From Acidobacteriaceae bacterium (lineage in GTDB: Bacteria > Acidobacteriota > Terriglobia > Terriglobales > Acidobacteriaceae): a DNA stretch of 64,000 nucleotides. Both the position numbers and the translations under genes were made by a program. Positions 16,576 to 25,138 of this stretch are shown one piece after another. The notes under the pieces were generated by a model. It searched no databases and was not told the DNA's origin. It saw only the letters and a program-made list of their open reading frames with translations. Position 1 is the stretch's first letter; the number at the start of each line of letters is the position of its first letter. The DNA lies in contig PKXU01000136.1 of the NCBI GenBank assembly GCA_003132445.1, positions 37,125 through 101,124 on the forward strand, read 5' to 3'.

Positions 16576-17727
16576 TCAAACTTGCGGAGTCATGTTCCGC
16601 TTGCGTCCCCACTCTTTCGCAGCCGCCAGCCGTCTCGAGATGGCTGGATGCGAGTGAAAAAACCATTCCACCCACTTCGAAGGGGTTCGCTCTGCAAGGT
16701 TCTGCTCCGCCAGTTTGTTCATCGAAGTGATGAACGGCTCGACGCTCGAAATCGACTCGAAGGCATACCGGTCGGCCTGGCGCTCGTTGAAGCGCGAATA
16801 GGCGTTGAGCGCGGGCATCAGCAAAAATGACAGTATCACCGAAACCAACGCCAGCAGCGGCAAGTCGGCAAAGTCGGAGAGTTCTTCGAACATGTGCTGG
16901 TCCACTGCATAATGCAACACCCAATTCGCCGCGTAAAAACCGAGGAGCGTGATGGCCGCCTGTACGAAAATGCTTTTCAGAATATGACGGTGCACGTGGT
17001 GTCCAAGTTCGTGGGCCAGCACCGCCTCAATCTCTTCTGGCGTGTAGTTGTCCAATAGCGTGTCCGCCAGAATGATACGGCGGGTCGCTCCCAGCCCCGT
17101 CAGGGCCGCATTCGCCTTCTTGCTTTTTTCCGAAAGCTTCCAGCGGTAGACTCCTCGCACTCGTGTTCCCGCGCGTTCGCTCAGCACCACCAGTCGCCGT
17201 CGCAAGTCTTCGTTGTCTAGTGGTTCGAACTTATAAAAAATCGGAAACAGCACTACCGGCGCCAGTTGCGCCAGAAGAATAAACAATCCCATGAATAAAG
17301 CCCAAGCCAGCATCCACCAATGTTGCGGCCACTGTCGGATGGTTAAATACAACATTTCAACCACTACCGTTCCCAGCACGACGCCGACCACAAAGCCCTT
17401 CACCTCATCCCACGCCCACGATCTGAATCTCTGCGTCGATAGTTTGAATCTGCGTTCCAGCCGGAAGCCGTAATAATCAAGGCCGATCCCCAACGCCTTG
17501 CCTATACCCAGCAGCGACAGCAGGTAGATAAAAAGCGAAAACGAATAATTTTGAAAACCCAAACGATAGGCCAGATCGCGCAACCAGTCCGACCAGCCCG
17601 TGACCAGCAGAACGATCAGAAACACAAATCCAACTACAAAATCAGTAATGCCCAGCCACCGGCGGATGCGATTGTAGCGTCGCGCCTCAGGCGAATCGGT
17701 TGGAACCGGATTGGAATCGACTGTCAT
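16576..17727 (-). CDS. M48 membrane metalloprotease (Ste24/CAAX-protease-like)
   Basis: A 383-residue integral membrane zinc protease. The N-terminal CAAX_prenyl_1-type region has several hydrophobic segments (around residues 28-45, 62-82, 110-130, 140-165). The active site HELGHHVHRH (His239, Glu240, His243) follows, and a third ligand region SRFNERQADRYAF lies near residue 320, with two more hydrophobic segments between. Length and order match Ste24 homologues. Bacterial members are thought to act in membrane-protein quality control because prenylated substrates are lacking. It is followed by the phosphohexomutase gene but on its own unit. Confidence 0.9.
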   Translation of the reverse strand: MTVDSNPVPTDSPEARRYNRIRRWLGITDFVVGFVFLIVLLVTGWSDWLRDLAYRLGFQNYSFSLFIYLLSLLGIGKALGIGLDYYGFRLERRFKLSTQRFRSWAWDEVKGFVVGVVLGTVVVEMLYLTIRQWPQHWWMLAWALFMGLFILLAQLAPVVLFPIFYKFEPLDNEDLRRRLVVLSERAGTRVRGVYRWKLSEKSKKANAALTGLGATRRIILADTLLDNYTPEEIEAVLAHELGHHVHRHILKSIFVQAAITLLGFYAANWVLHYAVDQHMFEELSDFADLPLLALVSVILSFLLMPALNAYSRFNERQADRYAFESISSVEPFITSMNKLAEQNLAERTPSKWVEWFFHSHPAISRRLAAAKEWGRKRNMTPQV

Positions 17728-17750
17728 GCCGAGTGATTGATCCCCACCAA

Positions 17751-19172
17751 TTAGCCGCTATTCCTCACGAAGCTCTCGCCCGTAGTTAGGAGCTCGCTGA
17801 CAAGCTCCGGCGATGAAGCTTCCGTATAAAGCCTCAACAAGGGCTCCGTTCCCGACGCGCGGAACAGTACCCACGCTTCTGCTCCATTCCCGTTGGTCGG
17901 AGTATCCAGAAAAAACTTTGCGCCGTCGAGATGTTCTTTCCTGAGCACGCTGTAACGCCCTAGACTTTTCGTTCCCTCCGCGCGCGCACGCTGAATCGCG
18001 TTCTGCTTCATCTCTTCTGGGATGTGCAGATCGCGGCGCCCATAATAATGCGGCCCAAACTCGCGCTGCAGGTCCGCCACTAACTGTCCCAGAGGTTTGC
18101 CTTCCTCGGCCATCACGTTGGCCAGCAGCAGGCAATTCAGAACGCCATCTCGTTCCGGCAGAAATCGCGAATATCCGATCCCGCCCGATTCTTCACCGCC
18201 AATCAGAATTTCGCCTTCCATCATCAGGTCGGCAATATATTTAAATCCGATAGAAGTTTCGTGCAACTTGCGGCCATGTTTCGCGGCGATGCGATCGAGC
18301 ATTCGCGTCGTATTGAACGCGCGCACCACGTCTCCCGTCCACTTCTTGCGTTCCAGCAACCAGCGCAGCAATACGCAAAAGATTTTGTGCGAATCGACAA
18401 AGCTTCCATCTTCGGCAACGGCTCCAATGCGATCGGCGTCGCCATCGGTTGCCAGGCCGGCGTCGCACTTCTCGCGCACCACTGTCTGCTGCAGCATTGC
18501 GGTGTGCGGCTCAATCGGCTCGGGATTGATCCCAGGAAACAGCGGGTTGAGTTCCTGGCGTATCGCCACATACTGCACACCGCGCTCCGAAAATATTCCA
18601 GTCAACACTCCCCGTCCCGAACCATACATCGCATCCACGGCAAACTTAAACTTCGTTTTCGCGATCAGGTCCATGTCGGCAAAGCTACAAACTGCGGCCA
18701 CGTAAGGTTTTTTGAGATCGACTTCTTCAACAGCGGCTTTACCGGCTTTCGGCGAACTGCCCGCCGCTAGTTCTTCCTCAATCTTTTTCATGATCGCGGG
18801 CGTAGCCGAGCCGCCGAATTTTCCCTTAAACTTTACCCCGTTCCAGTTCCAGGGATTATGACTCGATGTCACCATCACTCCGCCCGCCGCGCCCTGATGT
18901 TTTACTGCGTACGAAACCGCGGGCGTCGGGGTGTAATCATTGGCCAGTTTTACTGGGATTCCGGCGGCGGCGATCACCTCGGCTACCAGTTGCGCCGCCC
19001 GCGGAGAGGCGAAGCGCGCGTCATATCCGACAATCACGCCCCTTCGCGCGTCCTCATATTTCAAGACGTAGGAAGCAATCGCGCCCGCAACCCGGCGCAC
19101 GTTGTCGAAGGTAAAGTCGTCGGCAATAATGCCGCGCCAGCCGTCGGTTCCAAACTTGATTTCTTGCGCCAT
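17751..19172 (-). CDS. Phosphoglucomutase/phosphomannomutase-family enzyme
   Basis: A 473-residue alpha-D-phosphohexomutase. ATG 19172 was chosen because gggagag precedes it and the protein then begins MAQEIKFGTDGWRG, the usual N-terminus; GTG 19202 would add 10 residues. Motifs: phospho-serine loop VTSSHNPWNWNG (Ser104), metal loop TDGDADRIG, sugar loop GGEESGGIGY, and phosphate-binding RASGTEPLLRLY near the end. It lies 66 bp downstream of manC, and manA is next upstream, so Man-6-P to Man-1-P conversion for GDP-mannose is the natural role. The sequence does not exclude glucose-phosphate activity. Confidence 0.9.
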   Translation of the reverse strand: MAQEIKFGTDGWRGIIADDFTFDNVRRVAGAIASYVLKYEDARRGVIVGYDARFASPRAAQLVAEVIAAAGIPVKLANDYTPTPAVSYAVKHQGAAGGVMVTSSHNPWNWNGVKFKGKFGGSATPAIMKKIEEELAAGSSPKAGKAAVEEVDLKKPYVAAVCSFADMDLIAKTKFKFAVDAMYGSGRGVLTGIFSERGVQYVAIRQELNPLFPGINPEPIEPHTAMLQQTVVREKCDAGLATDGDADRIGAVAEDGSFVDSHKIFCVLLRWLLERKKWTGDVVRAFNTTRMLDRIAAKHGRKLHETSIGFKYIADLMMEGEILIGGEESGGIGYSRFLPERDGVLNCLLLANVMAEEGKPLGQLVADLQREFGPHYYGRRDLHIPEEMKQNAIQRARAEGTKSLGRYSVLRKEHLDGAKFFLDTPTNGNGAEAWVLFRASGTEPLLRLYTEASSPELVSELLTTGESFVRNSG

Positions 19173-19238
19173 ACTCTCCCAATGGTCAGCCACAGCGCGC
19201 ACGCGCGAACTCCGAATCGTCTCTTTAAACTAGCCTGT

Positions 19239-20348
19239 TCAGACCAGCTTGTTCATCTTCTTCTCGTCGAGATATTTCACGACTTTACCAACATCCTGCG
19301 CATGTTGCCGCGTCGTGATCAGCAGTGCATCCGGAGTTTCCACCACCACTAAATCGGTTACCCCGATCGCTGCAACAAACTTGCCCGGAGCGTGAATATA
19401 ATTCTCGCGCGCATTCAGCAAAAATACATCCGAACTTACTACCAGATTGCCTTCAGGCGGCGGACTCTTCGCCGTGTGGTGCTCATGCAGCGCAGTCCAT
19501 GACCCGAGATCGTTCCATCCGAAATCAGCCGGCAAGCAATAAATGTTCCCCGCTTTCTCGCCCTTCGCCGAACGCGGCTCCAGCACTGCATAATCCACGC
19601 TGATGTTTTCGCACTGACCATACAGCCGCTTGAACGTACTCGCAAACTTGCGAGTTCCATAGCTTTCGGCAATCTGTTCCAGCAAAGCCGCGGTCTTTGG
19701 CAAGTGTTCTTTTAGTGCTCCGACCAGAGTTTGCGCACTCCACAAAAACATTCCGCTGTTCCAGAAGTAACTTCCCAGGGCAACGAATTCGGCGGCCCTT
19801 TCGGCATTTGGTTTTTCCGTAAAGCGACGCACACGCAGCGCATCACCATGAAACAGCCCTCCCGTTTCAATGTAGCCGTAACCGGTCTCCGCTCGAGTGG
19901 GCCGAATTCCCAGCACCACGATGTTCGCGCCCGCTGCTGCAATCCCAACCCCACGCTCAAGCGTCTCGCGATAACGCTTTTCGTCGCCAATCACATGGTC
20001 GGAAGGGAACAGGCCAATCACCGCCTCCGGATTTTCGCGCAACAGCAGAAACGCCGCCAGCCCAATCGCGGGTGCAGTATTGCGACCCACCGGTTCGGCC
20101 AGCACCTGTTCCTGCGGGAGCTTTGGAAGCTGCTTTACGATGGCGGGTCGAAGATCCCCGTTGGTCACAATCCAGAATTGTTTTGGCGGGGCCAGCGGTA
20201 AAAGGCGCGAAACGGTTTGCTGGATCATCGTCTCTTTCCCGTCGAGCGCTAGCAATTGCTTTGCTCGCTTCTTGCGGCTGAGCGGCCAAAAGCGCGTCCC
20301 GCGACCTCCGGCCAGAATTACAGGATAGAAATTTAGGTTTTTAGCCAC
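19239..20348 (-). CDS. manC: Mannose-1-phosphate guanylyltransferase
   Basis: A 369-residue GDP-mannose pyrophosphorylase: PVILAGGRGTRFWPLSRKKRAKQLL at residues 9-33, FPSDHVIGD, ETGYGYIETG, VRRFTEKPN, YFWNSGMFLW, SVDYAVLE and DLGSWTALHEH. It is the short form lacking the fused C-terminal isomerase domain, which fits the separate manA gene next to it. It starts at GTG 20348. It makes GDP-mannose for surface polysaccharides together with the flanking mutase and isomerase. Confidence 0.93.
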   Translation of the reverse strand: MAKNLNFYPVILAGGRGTRFWPLSRKKRAKQLLALDGKETMIQQTVSRLLPLAPPKQFWIVTNGDLRPAIVKQLPKLPQEQVLAEPVGRNTAPAIGLAAFLLLRENPEAVIGLFPSDHVIGDEKRYRETLERGVGIAAAGANIVVLGIRPTRAETGYGYIETGGLFHGDALRVRRFTEKPNAERAAEFVALGSYFWNSGMFLWSAQTLVGALKEHLPKTAALLEQIAESYGTRKFASTFKRLYGQCENISVDYAVLEPRSAKGEKAGNIYCLPADFGWNDLGSWTALHEHHTAKSPPPEGNLVVSSDVFLLNARENYIHAPGKFVAAIGVTDLVVVETPDALLITTRQHAQDVGKVVKYLDEKKMNKLV

Positions 20349-20389
20349 GGATTCTCACGGTGCACAAGTGTCTGCAATGGAAATTCCAA

Positions 20390-21391
20390 CTACATTCTTG
20401 TTTCCGGCTCTGGCAGCGGCTTCCCGGGCACATATGATCGCAAGAACTCCAGCGCCCACTGCGGCCGCACGCGAAAATCGCCGACACACGCAGGCACCAC
20501 GACCGCGTCGCCTTTTGCCAGCGTCACTGGATCCATCCCATTCGCCTCAATCACTCCACATCCTTCCAGCGCCACCAGAATCTGTACCGAGCTGCGCTCC
20601 GAATCATGCTGTGTCGCAAGCTCCAGCGGTTCCCTCGCCTCAAACATGTCCACCACAAAATAAGGAGCTCCGACCAGTTGCGAATGACGATTCTTGCTGC
20701 CACGGACCTGCTCTGGCGCCGGACGCACCACCTTGCCCGATTTCGTGTCTTCTTTCACCGCCGCCATCCCATCTTTCAGATGCAACTCGCGCGGGCGCCC
20801 GTAATCATACAAGCGATAGGTTGTGTCCGATTGCTGTTGCGTCTCCACTACCACCGATCCCGCACCCAGCGTGTGCACCGTGCCGCCCGCCACATAGATC
20901 ATGTCTCCCGCATAAACATTGATCCAGTTGAGTACTTCCTCGGCGCGCTTCTGATGGATCGCTTCCTCCAGTTGCCGCGCGGTTACCCCACGCTTCAGCC
21001 CTAGCGCAATCTGCGCTCCCGGCTTTGCGTGCGAAATGTACCAGCACTCCGTTTTTCCCCAAGGCTGGCCCACGCGCAGAGCTTGCGTATCGTCGGGATG
21101 AACCTGCACCGAAAGCTTCTCGTGGGGAAAAAGAAATTTCAGCAGCAACGGAAAACGCTTCGGATCGCGGGCCGCGTCGCCCACCAGATCGCGCTGATGC
21201 TGCTCGCTCAACTGCGAGAGCGTTTTCCCGGTCAGCGGTCCATTGGCCACTTTGCAATCGTCCCCGCTCAGCCACGCCTCGCCAATCTTTTCTTCAAACT
21301 TGTGATTGGGATAAATCGGAGACAAATCCTGCGTGCCCCACGGACGGGGATCAAATCCCGGAAGCATCAACAATGGATAAAGATTTCCCAT
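20390..21391 (-). CDS. manA: Class I mannose-6-phosphate isomerase
   Basis: A 333-residue zinc isomerase of the cupin fold, linking fructose-6-P and mannose-6-P. Family motifs: PRPWGTQDL, GEAWLSGDD, FPLLLKFLFPHEKLSVQVHPDD (metal ligands), GKTECWYI, GGTVHTLGAGSVVVETQQQSDTTYRLYDYGR. The ATG at 21391 gives the normal N-terminus (MGNLYPLLML); the frame is open further upstream (21496), but that piece is unlike the family. It is first in the order manA-manC-mutase on the minus strand. Confidence 0.92.
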   Translation of the reverse strand: MGNLYPLLMLPGFDPRPWGTQDLSPIYPNHKFEEKIGEAWLSGDDCKVANGPLTGKTLSQLSEQHQRDLVGDAARDPKRFPLLLKFLFPHEKLSVQVHPDDTQALRVGQPWGKTECWYISHAKPGAQIALGLKRGVTARQLEEAIHQKRAEEVLNWINVYAGDMIYVAGGTVHTLGAGSVVVETQQQSDTTYRLYDYGRPRELHLKDGMAAVKEDTKSGKVVRPAPEQVRGSKNRHSQLVGAPYFVVDMFEAREPLELATQHDSERSSVQILVALEGCGVIEANGMDPVTLAKGDAVVVPACVGDFRVRPQWALEFLRSYVPGKPLPEPETRM

Positions 21392-21495
21392 ACAAAACTT
21401 ATGCTCAGCATCTGATGCTGACCAGACCAATTCTGTTTGCAAACTGATGTTCAGAAACTGGCGTTCACAAACTGAAGTCGAAAAACTGAGCTTCA

Positions 21496-21527
21496 TAAAA
21501 AAGACCGCTCGCGAACTGAACGGCCTT
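21496..21527 (-). terminator. Terminator after aspartate aminotransferase gene
   Basis: On the minus strand aaggccg..cggtctt (one G-U pair, 13-nt loop) followed by TTTTTT. It separates the coaD-aminotransferase pair from manA. Confidence 0.7.
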
Positions 21528-21564
21528 ATGCCAAACCTAATAATCCAGTCCTGTATCCAACCAC

Positions 21565-22776
21565 CTACAGCGCGCCGAAGAACTTTCGCATCCGTTCCAA
21601 GCCGCGATCCAGTTCCGCCTTGGCCGTCGCATACGAAATGCGAATATGATCGCGCGTGCCGAAACCTTCACCGGGTACAGTCGCGACGTGGGCCTCCCGC
21701 AACAAACGCCCAGCCACATCAGATGCAGATTTCAGCCCTCCGCGCCCTAGGAAAGTAGAAATATTTGGATAGGCATAGAAGGCGCCTTCCGGCAGCGTGC
21801 AGGTCAATGCTGGAATCGATCGCAACCCCTTTACCACGTGATCGCGCAGCTCAATATATTCCAGGCGCATCTGTTCCACGCACTCCTGCGGGCCTTTGAG
21901 CGCGGCCACCGCGGCTTTCTGCACAATCGAGGTCGGGTTCGACGTCGATTGACTCTGTAGCTTGGCCATCGCGCTCACCACCGCCGTCGGCGCCAGGGCG
22001 TATCCCAGCCGCCACCCGGTCATTGCGTAGGTCTTTGAAAGCGATCCCAGCACCACCATCCGCTCTTTGTATTCGCGCAGCGATCCAACCGAAAAGTTCT
22101 TGCGCGTGTAGTTGAGGTACACGTAGCACTCATCCGACAGAACCCAAATTCCGCGTTGGTGAGCCAGACGAACGACCTCGGTCATATCTTCCGCGCTCAT
22201 TACCGCGCCTGAGGGATTCGATGGTGAGTTCAAAATAATAACTTTCGTACGCGACGTGATCAGTTGCGCCACCATCTCGGCGGTCACGTGGAATCCCTGA
22301 GCTTCATCGGATTCGAGCAGAACGCAATTCCCGCCCGCATACCGCACGATATCCTTGAACGAAACCCAATAGGGAACCGGCAGAATTACTTCGTCGCCAT
22401 GATCCACCAGAACCTGGATGGCGTTGAACAAAGCATGCTTGCCGCCAGTCGAGGCAATCGCTTCCTCACGGCGGTAATCGGAATCGAAATCCACATTGTG
22501 GCGATGCACAATTGCATCGCGCAGTTCAGCTGTCCCGGCGACCGCTGTGTATTTTGTGAAGTTCCCTTGAATCGCCGCAATGGCGGCATCTTTAATGTGC
22601 TGCGGCGTCGCGAAGTGCGGCTCGCCCGCGCCAAAATCCACCACGTCGATTCCCTGGGAGCGCAGTTTGTCCGCCTCGGCCACCACTGCCATGGTGGCTG
22701 ACGGCTCAATGCGGTTGATTCTTTCCGTGAGTCGAAGAGCTTCCGTCGTTTCTCGGGTAAAGCTGGCCGTAGTCAT
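21565..22776 (-). CDS. aspC: Class I PLP-dependent aspartate aminotransferase
   Basis: A 403-residue fold-type I aminotransferase: FGAGEPHFATP, KYTAVAGTAELRDAI, STGGKHALFNAI, NSPSNPSGAVMS, LSDECYVYL, and SLSKTYAMTGWRLGY with PLP-Lys248, then RISYATAKAELDRGLERM. This is the I-gamma AspAT pattern, converting oxaloacetate and glutamate to aspartate and 2-oxoglutarate. The ATG overlaps the coaD stop in ATGA and is preceded by a purine-rich aagaggaagaggaa ribosome site inside coaD, implying coupled translation. Prephenate specificity is also possible in this subfamily. Confidence 0.93.
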   Translation of the reverse strand: MTTASFTRETTEALRLTERINRIEPSATMAVVAEADKLRSQGIDVVDFGAGEPHFATPQHIKDAAIAAIQGNFTKYTAVAGTAELRDAIVHRHNVDFDSDYRREEAIASTGGKHALFNAIQVLVDHGDEVILPVPYWVSFKDIVRYAGGNCVLLESDEAQGFHVTAEMVAQLITSRTKVIILNSPSNPSGAVMSAEDMTEVVRLAHQRGIWVLSDECYVYLNYTRKNFSVGSLREYKERMVVLGSLSKTYAMTGWRLGYALAPTAVVSAMAKLQSQSTSNPTSIVQKAAVAALKGPQECVEQMRLEYIELRDHVVKGLRSIPALTCTLPEGAFYAYPNISTFLGRGGLKSASDVAGRLLREAHVATVPGEGFGTRDHIRISYATAKAELDRGLERMRKFFGAL

Positions 22777-23318
22777 GCTTTCCTCTTCCTCTTCTTAGAA
22801 ACTTCCACTACTCTTACGTCTCGAAGTTTGTACGCAGGCTCCAGTTTCTCCCGCAGTTTTTGTTCCACTACTTCCGGCACCAATCCGCCCACCGGCCCGC
22901 CCGCCTGCGCCACTTCCCGCACCAGCCGCGAACTTACATAAGAATACTTGTCCGCCGGCATCATGAACACAGTTTCCAGCGTAGGCTCGAGCTTGCGATT
23001 CATCAGCGCCATCTGCAGCTCGTATTCATAGTCGCTGATGGCGCGAATGCCCCGCAACACACATTTCGCATCGATGGACTTGGCGAATTCCACCATCAAT
23101 CCATCGAATGTATCCAGGCGAACGTTCTTCAAGTCGGCGGTAAGTTCGCGCAGCATCTCCAGGCGCTCGGCCACGGTAAACATCGGAGTCTTCTCCGAAT
23201 TCCGCAGGATGGCGACCACCAGCTCTTCAAAGATCTTGCTGCCCCGTTCAATCAGATCGAGGTGCCCATTCGTAGGCGGATCAAATGAACCGGGATAGAC
23301 CGCGATGCCCTTATTCAA
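22773..23318 (-). CDS. coaD: Phosphopantetheine adenylyltransferase
   Basis: A 181-residue enzyme for the fourth step of CoA synthesis. Motifs GSFDPPTNGHLDLIERG (TxGH) at residues 10-27, RGIRAISDYEYELQMALMN, and YVSSRLVREVAQAGG (the ISSTxxR equivalent). It is ~20 residues longer than usual through a basic C-terminal tail ending SKKRKRKA. The start codon is TTG at 23318, with gagga 4 nt upstream. It overlaps the aminotransferase gene by 4 bp. Confidence 0.95.
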   Translation of the reverse strand: MNKGIAVYPGSFDPPTNGHLDLIERGSKIFEELVVAILRNSEKTPMFTVAERLEMLRELTADLKNVRLDTFDGLMVEFAKSIDAKCVLRGIRAISDYEYELQMALMNRKLEPTLETVFMMPADKYSYVSSRLVREVAQAGGPVGGLVPEVVEQKLREKLEPAYKLRDVRVVEVSKKRKRKA

Positions 23319-23515
23319 TCATCCTCACAGAAAGGCCGTGGCTGGAGCAGCGCAGCACAAACAACCTGAGCAGCAGCCAAGCAACAGAAGATTTTATGCG
23401 GGCAGGAGCAACAATGGCAATAAAGGAATGGGCGGTGTATCTTTCGAACCTAGCGTTCGATCTGGGCCTTCCCCCCCATCCTAGCTCTTGAAGGTTGTCC
23501 CTAAATTTGACGTTT

Positions 23516-23604
23516 GTCATCCCGAGCAACGCGAGGGACCTTGGTTTCTGCCTGTGGCGCACTCAGAGACGGCGCAAACAAAAACCTAGTCTGCTCGGGA
23601 TGAC
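23516..23604. repeat. Inverted repeat of the 'gtcatcccgagca' family
   Basis: gtcatcccgagca (23516-23528) and its exact inverse tgctcgggatgac (23592-23604) flank 63 bp with no coding capacity. The 13-bp perfect arms could form a cruciform or transcript hairpin. The rest of 23319-23641 shows no gene. Confidence 0.75.
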
Positions 23605-23641
23605 ACTTGCTTTAGAATCCGCTTCTCACCTAGCCACGTGA

Positions 23642-24745
23642 CTAGCGACGTGCGGCCACGATCGGCGCCTTCACTGGCTCTGCGCTTGGCATCGTTGTCA
23701 CGCGGCTCGTCGAGCCATTCGTCGGCGTGGCAGTAGCCGGTTGCGCCGGGCCCTGCGTCAATCCCAGCGCCATCCGTACTTCGGCATCCAGCTTTGCCAT
23801 CACGTCCTTGTTGTCTTTCAGGAACTGTCGCGCATTCTCGCGACCCTGGCCGATGCGCTCACCCTTGTAACTGAACCACGAGCCGGACTTTTCCAGAATG
23901 TTGTTGTTGACCGCAATATCGAGCAAATCGCCTTCGCGCGAAATGCCTTCCCCGTAGAGGATGTCGAACTCCGCTTCGCGAAACGGCGCAGCGACTTTAT
24001 TCTTCACAACTTTTACCTTGGTCCGCGATCCCGTCACCACGTCGCCATCTTTGATCGCCGCAATGCGCCGAATATCGACTCGCACCGAAGAATAAAATTT
24101 CAGCGCGCGGCCGCCAGTAGTCGTCTCCGGATTGCCAAACATCACGCCAATCTTTTCGCGAATCTGGTTGATAAAGATCAAACACGTTCTCGATTTCGAC
24201 ACCGTCCCGGTCAGCTTGCGCAGCGCCTGCGACATCAACCGCGCCTGCAGCCCCATGTGACTGTCGCCCATTTCGCCGTCTAGTTCGGCCTTGGGCACCA
24301 GCGCCGCCACCGAATCCACAACCAGCACATCAATGGCGTTCGAGCGCACCAGCGCCTCGGTGATCTCCAGCGCCTGCTCGCCGTAGTCGGGCTGCGAAAC
24401 CAGCAGGTTGTCTACGTCGACTCCCAACTTCTTCGCGTAGCCGGGATCGAGCGCGTGCTCGGCATCCACGAATGCGGCCATGCCGCCGGCCTTCTGCGCC
24501 TCGGCAATCACCTGCAGCGTAATCGTGGTCTTGCCCGAAGACTCCGGCCCGAACACTTCCACCACGCGCCCGCGCGGAAAGCCTCCCACACCCAAAGCCG
24601 CGTCAAAGGAGATCGCCCCGGTCGAGATCACCGCGATGGGTACGATCGCTTCCTTCGACCCCAACCGCATGATCGAGCCCTTGCCAAACTGCTTTTCAAT
24701 CTGTGAAACCGCCAGTTCAATCGCCTTGCCCCGCTCGTCCGCCAT
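23642..24745 (-). CDS. recA: Recombinase A
   Basis: A 367-residue RecA: Walker [11 protein letters not shown] (66-74), [75 protein letters not shown], and the usual C-terminal domain. The last ~30 residues are a Pro/Thr/Ala-rich tail ([11 protein letters not shown]..) in place of the acidic tail of E. coli RecA. It catalyses strand exchange and LexA self-cleavage. aaaggag precedes the ATG, and a perfect TATAAT lies at 24796-24791. Confidence 0.98.
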   Translation of the reverse strand: MADERGKAIELAVSQIEKQFGKGSIMRLGSKEAIVPIAVISTGAISFDAALGVGGFPRGRVVEVFGPESSGKTTITLQVIAEAQKAGGMAAFVDAEHALDPGYAKKLGVDVDNLLVSQPDYGEQALEITEALVRSNAIDVLVVDSVAALVPKAELDGEMGDSHMGLQARLMSQALRKLTGTVSKSRTCLIFINQIREKIGVMFGNPETTTGGRALKFYSSVRVDIRRIAAIKDGDVVTGSRTKVKVVKNKVAAPFREAEFDILYGEGISREGDLLDIAVNNNILEKSGSWFSYKGERIGQGRENARQFLKDNKDVMAKLDAEVRMALGLTQGPAQPATATPTNGSTSRVTTMPSAEPVKAPIVAARR

Positions 24746-24790
24746 GGGAGTGGCTCCTTTAGAAATGCCTCATGAAATGAATCTGGCCGG

Positions 24791-24825
24791 ATTATACATA
24801 CACATCGAAGCGAATAAAAGGCGAA
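24791..24825 (-). promoter_or_regulatory. recA promoter with candidate direct-repeat operator
   Basis: On the minus strand TATAAT (24796-24791) lies ~45 bp before the recA start. Just upstream is TTCGC-N6-TTCGC (24825-24810), a direct repeat overlapping the expected -35 region, where an SOS repressor would act. The motif is not one I can match to a known LexA box. Confidence 0.4.
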
Positions 24826-24845
24826 TCTAATAAATAACGGTGGAT

Positions 24846-25138
24846 AACGTTCCGAAATGGGCACTCCGATGTATGCCTTTGTGGCTTGTCATCGCGACCG
24901 GAGCGTCGCATTCTCGAAGGGAATGTCATTCGGAGCGGAGGGACCTGCTGAATCCGCTCTCAGCCTACAGTGGCACAGGATGCGCCGAGGTCTATTCATA
25001 GAGCAACGCGAAGCGAAACTTGCTCTCGCCAATCGCTTTTATCACGAACTCGAACAGAGCCCTGCCCTTAATACCTTTCGGGTTTCCAGCATGTCACTGG
25101 CTTCATTGACGCGGGCGGGGGCGCCCTCGCCACACGCC
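24846..25138. repeat. Gene-free stretch with diverged dispersed repeats
   Basis: Contains cttgtcatcgcgaccggagcg and gtcattcggagcggagggacct, relatives of the gtcatcccgagc repeat, and a gggcgggggcgccc-type hairpin near 25110-25135. No credible gene. Confidence 0.5.
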
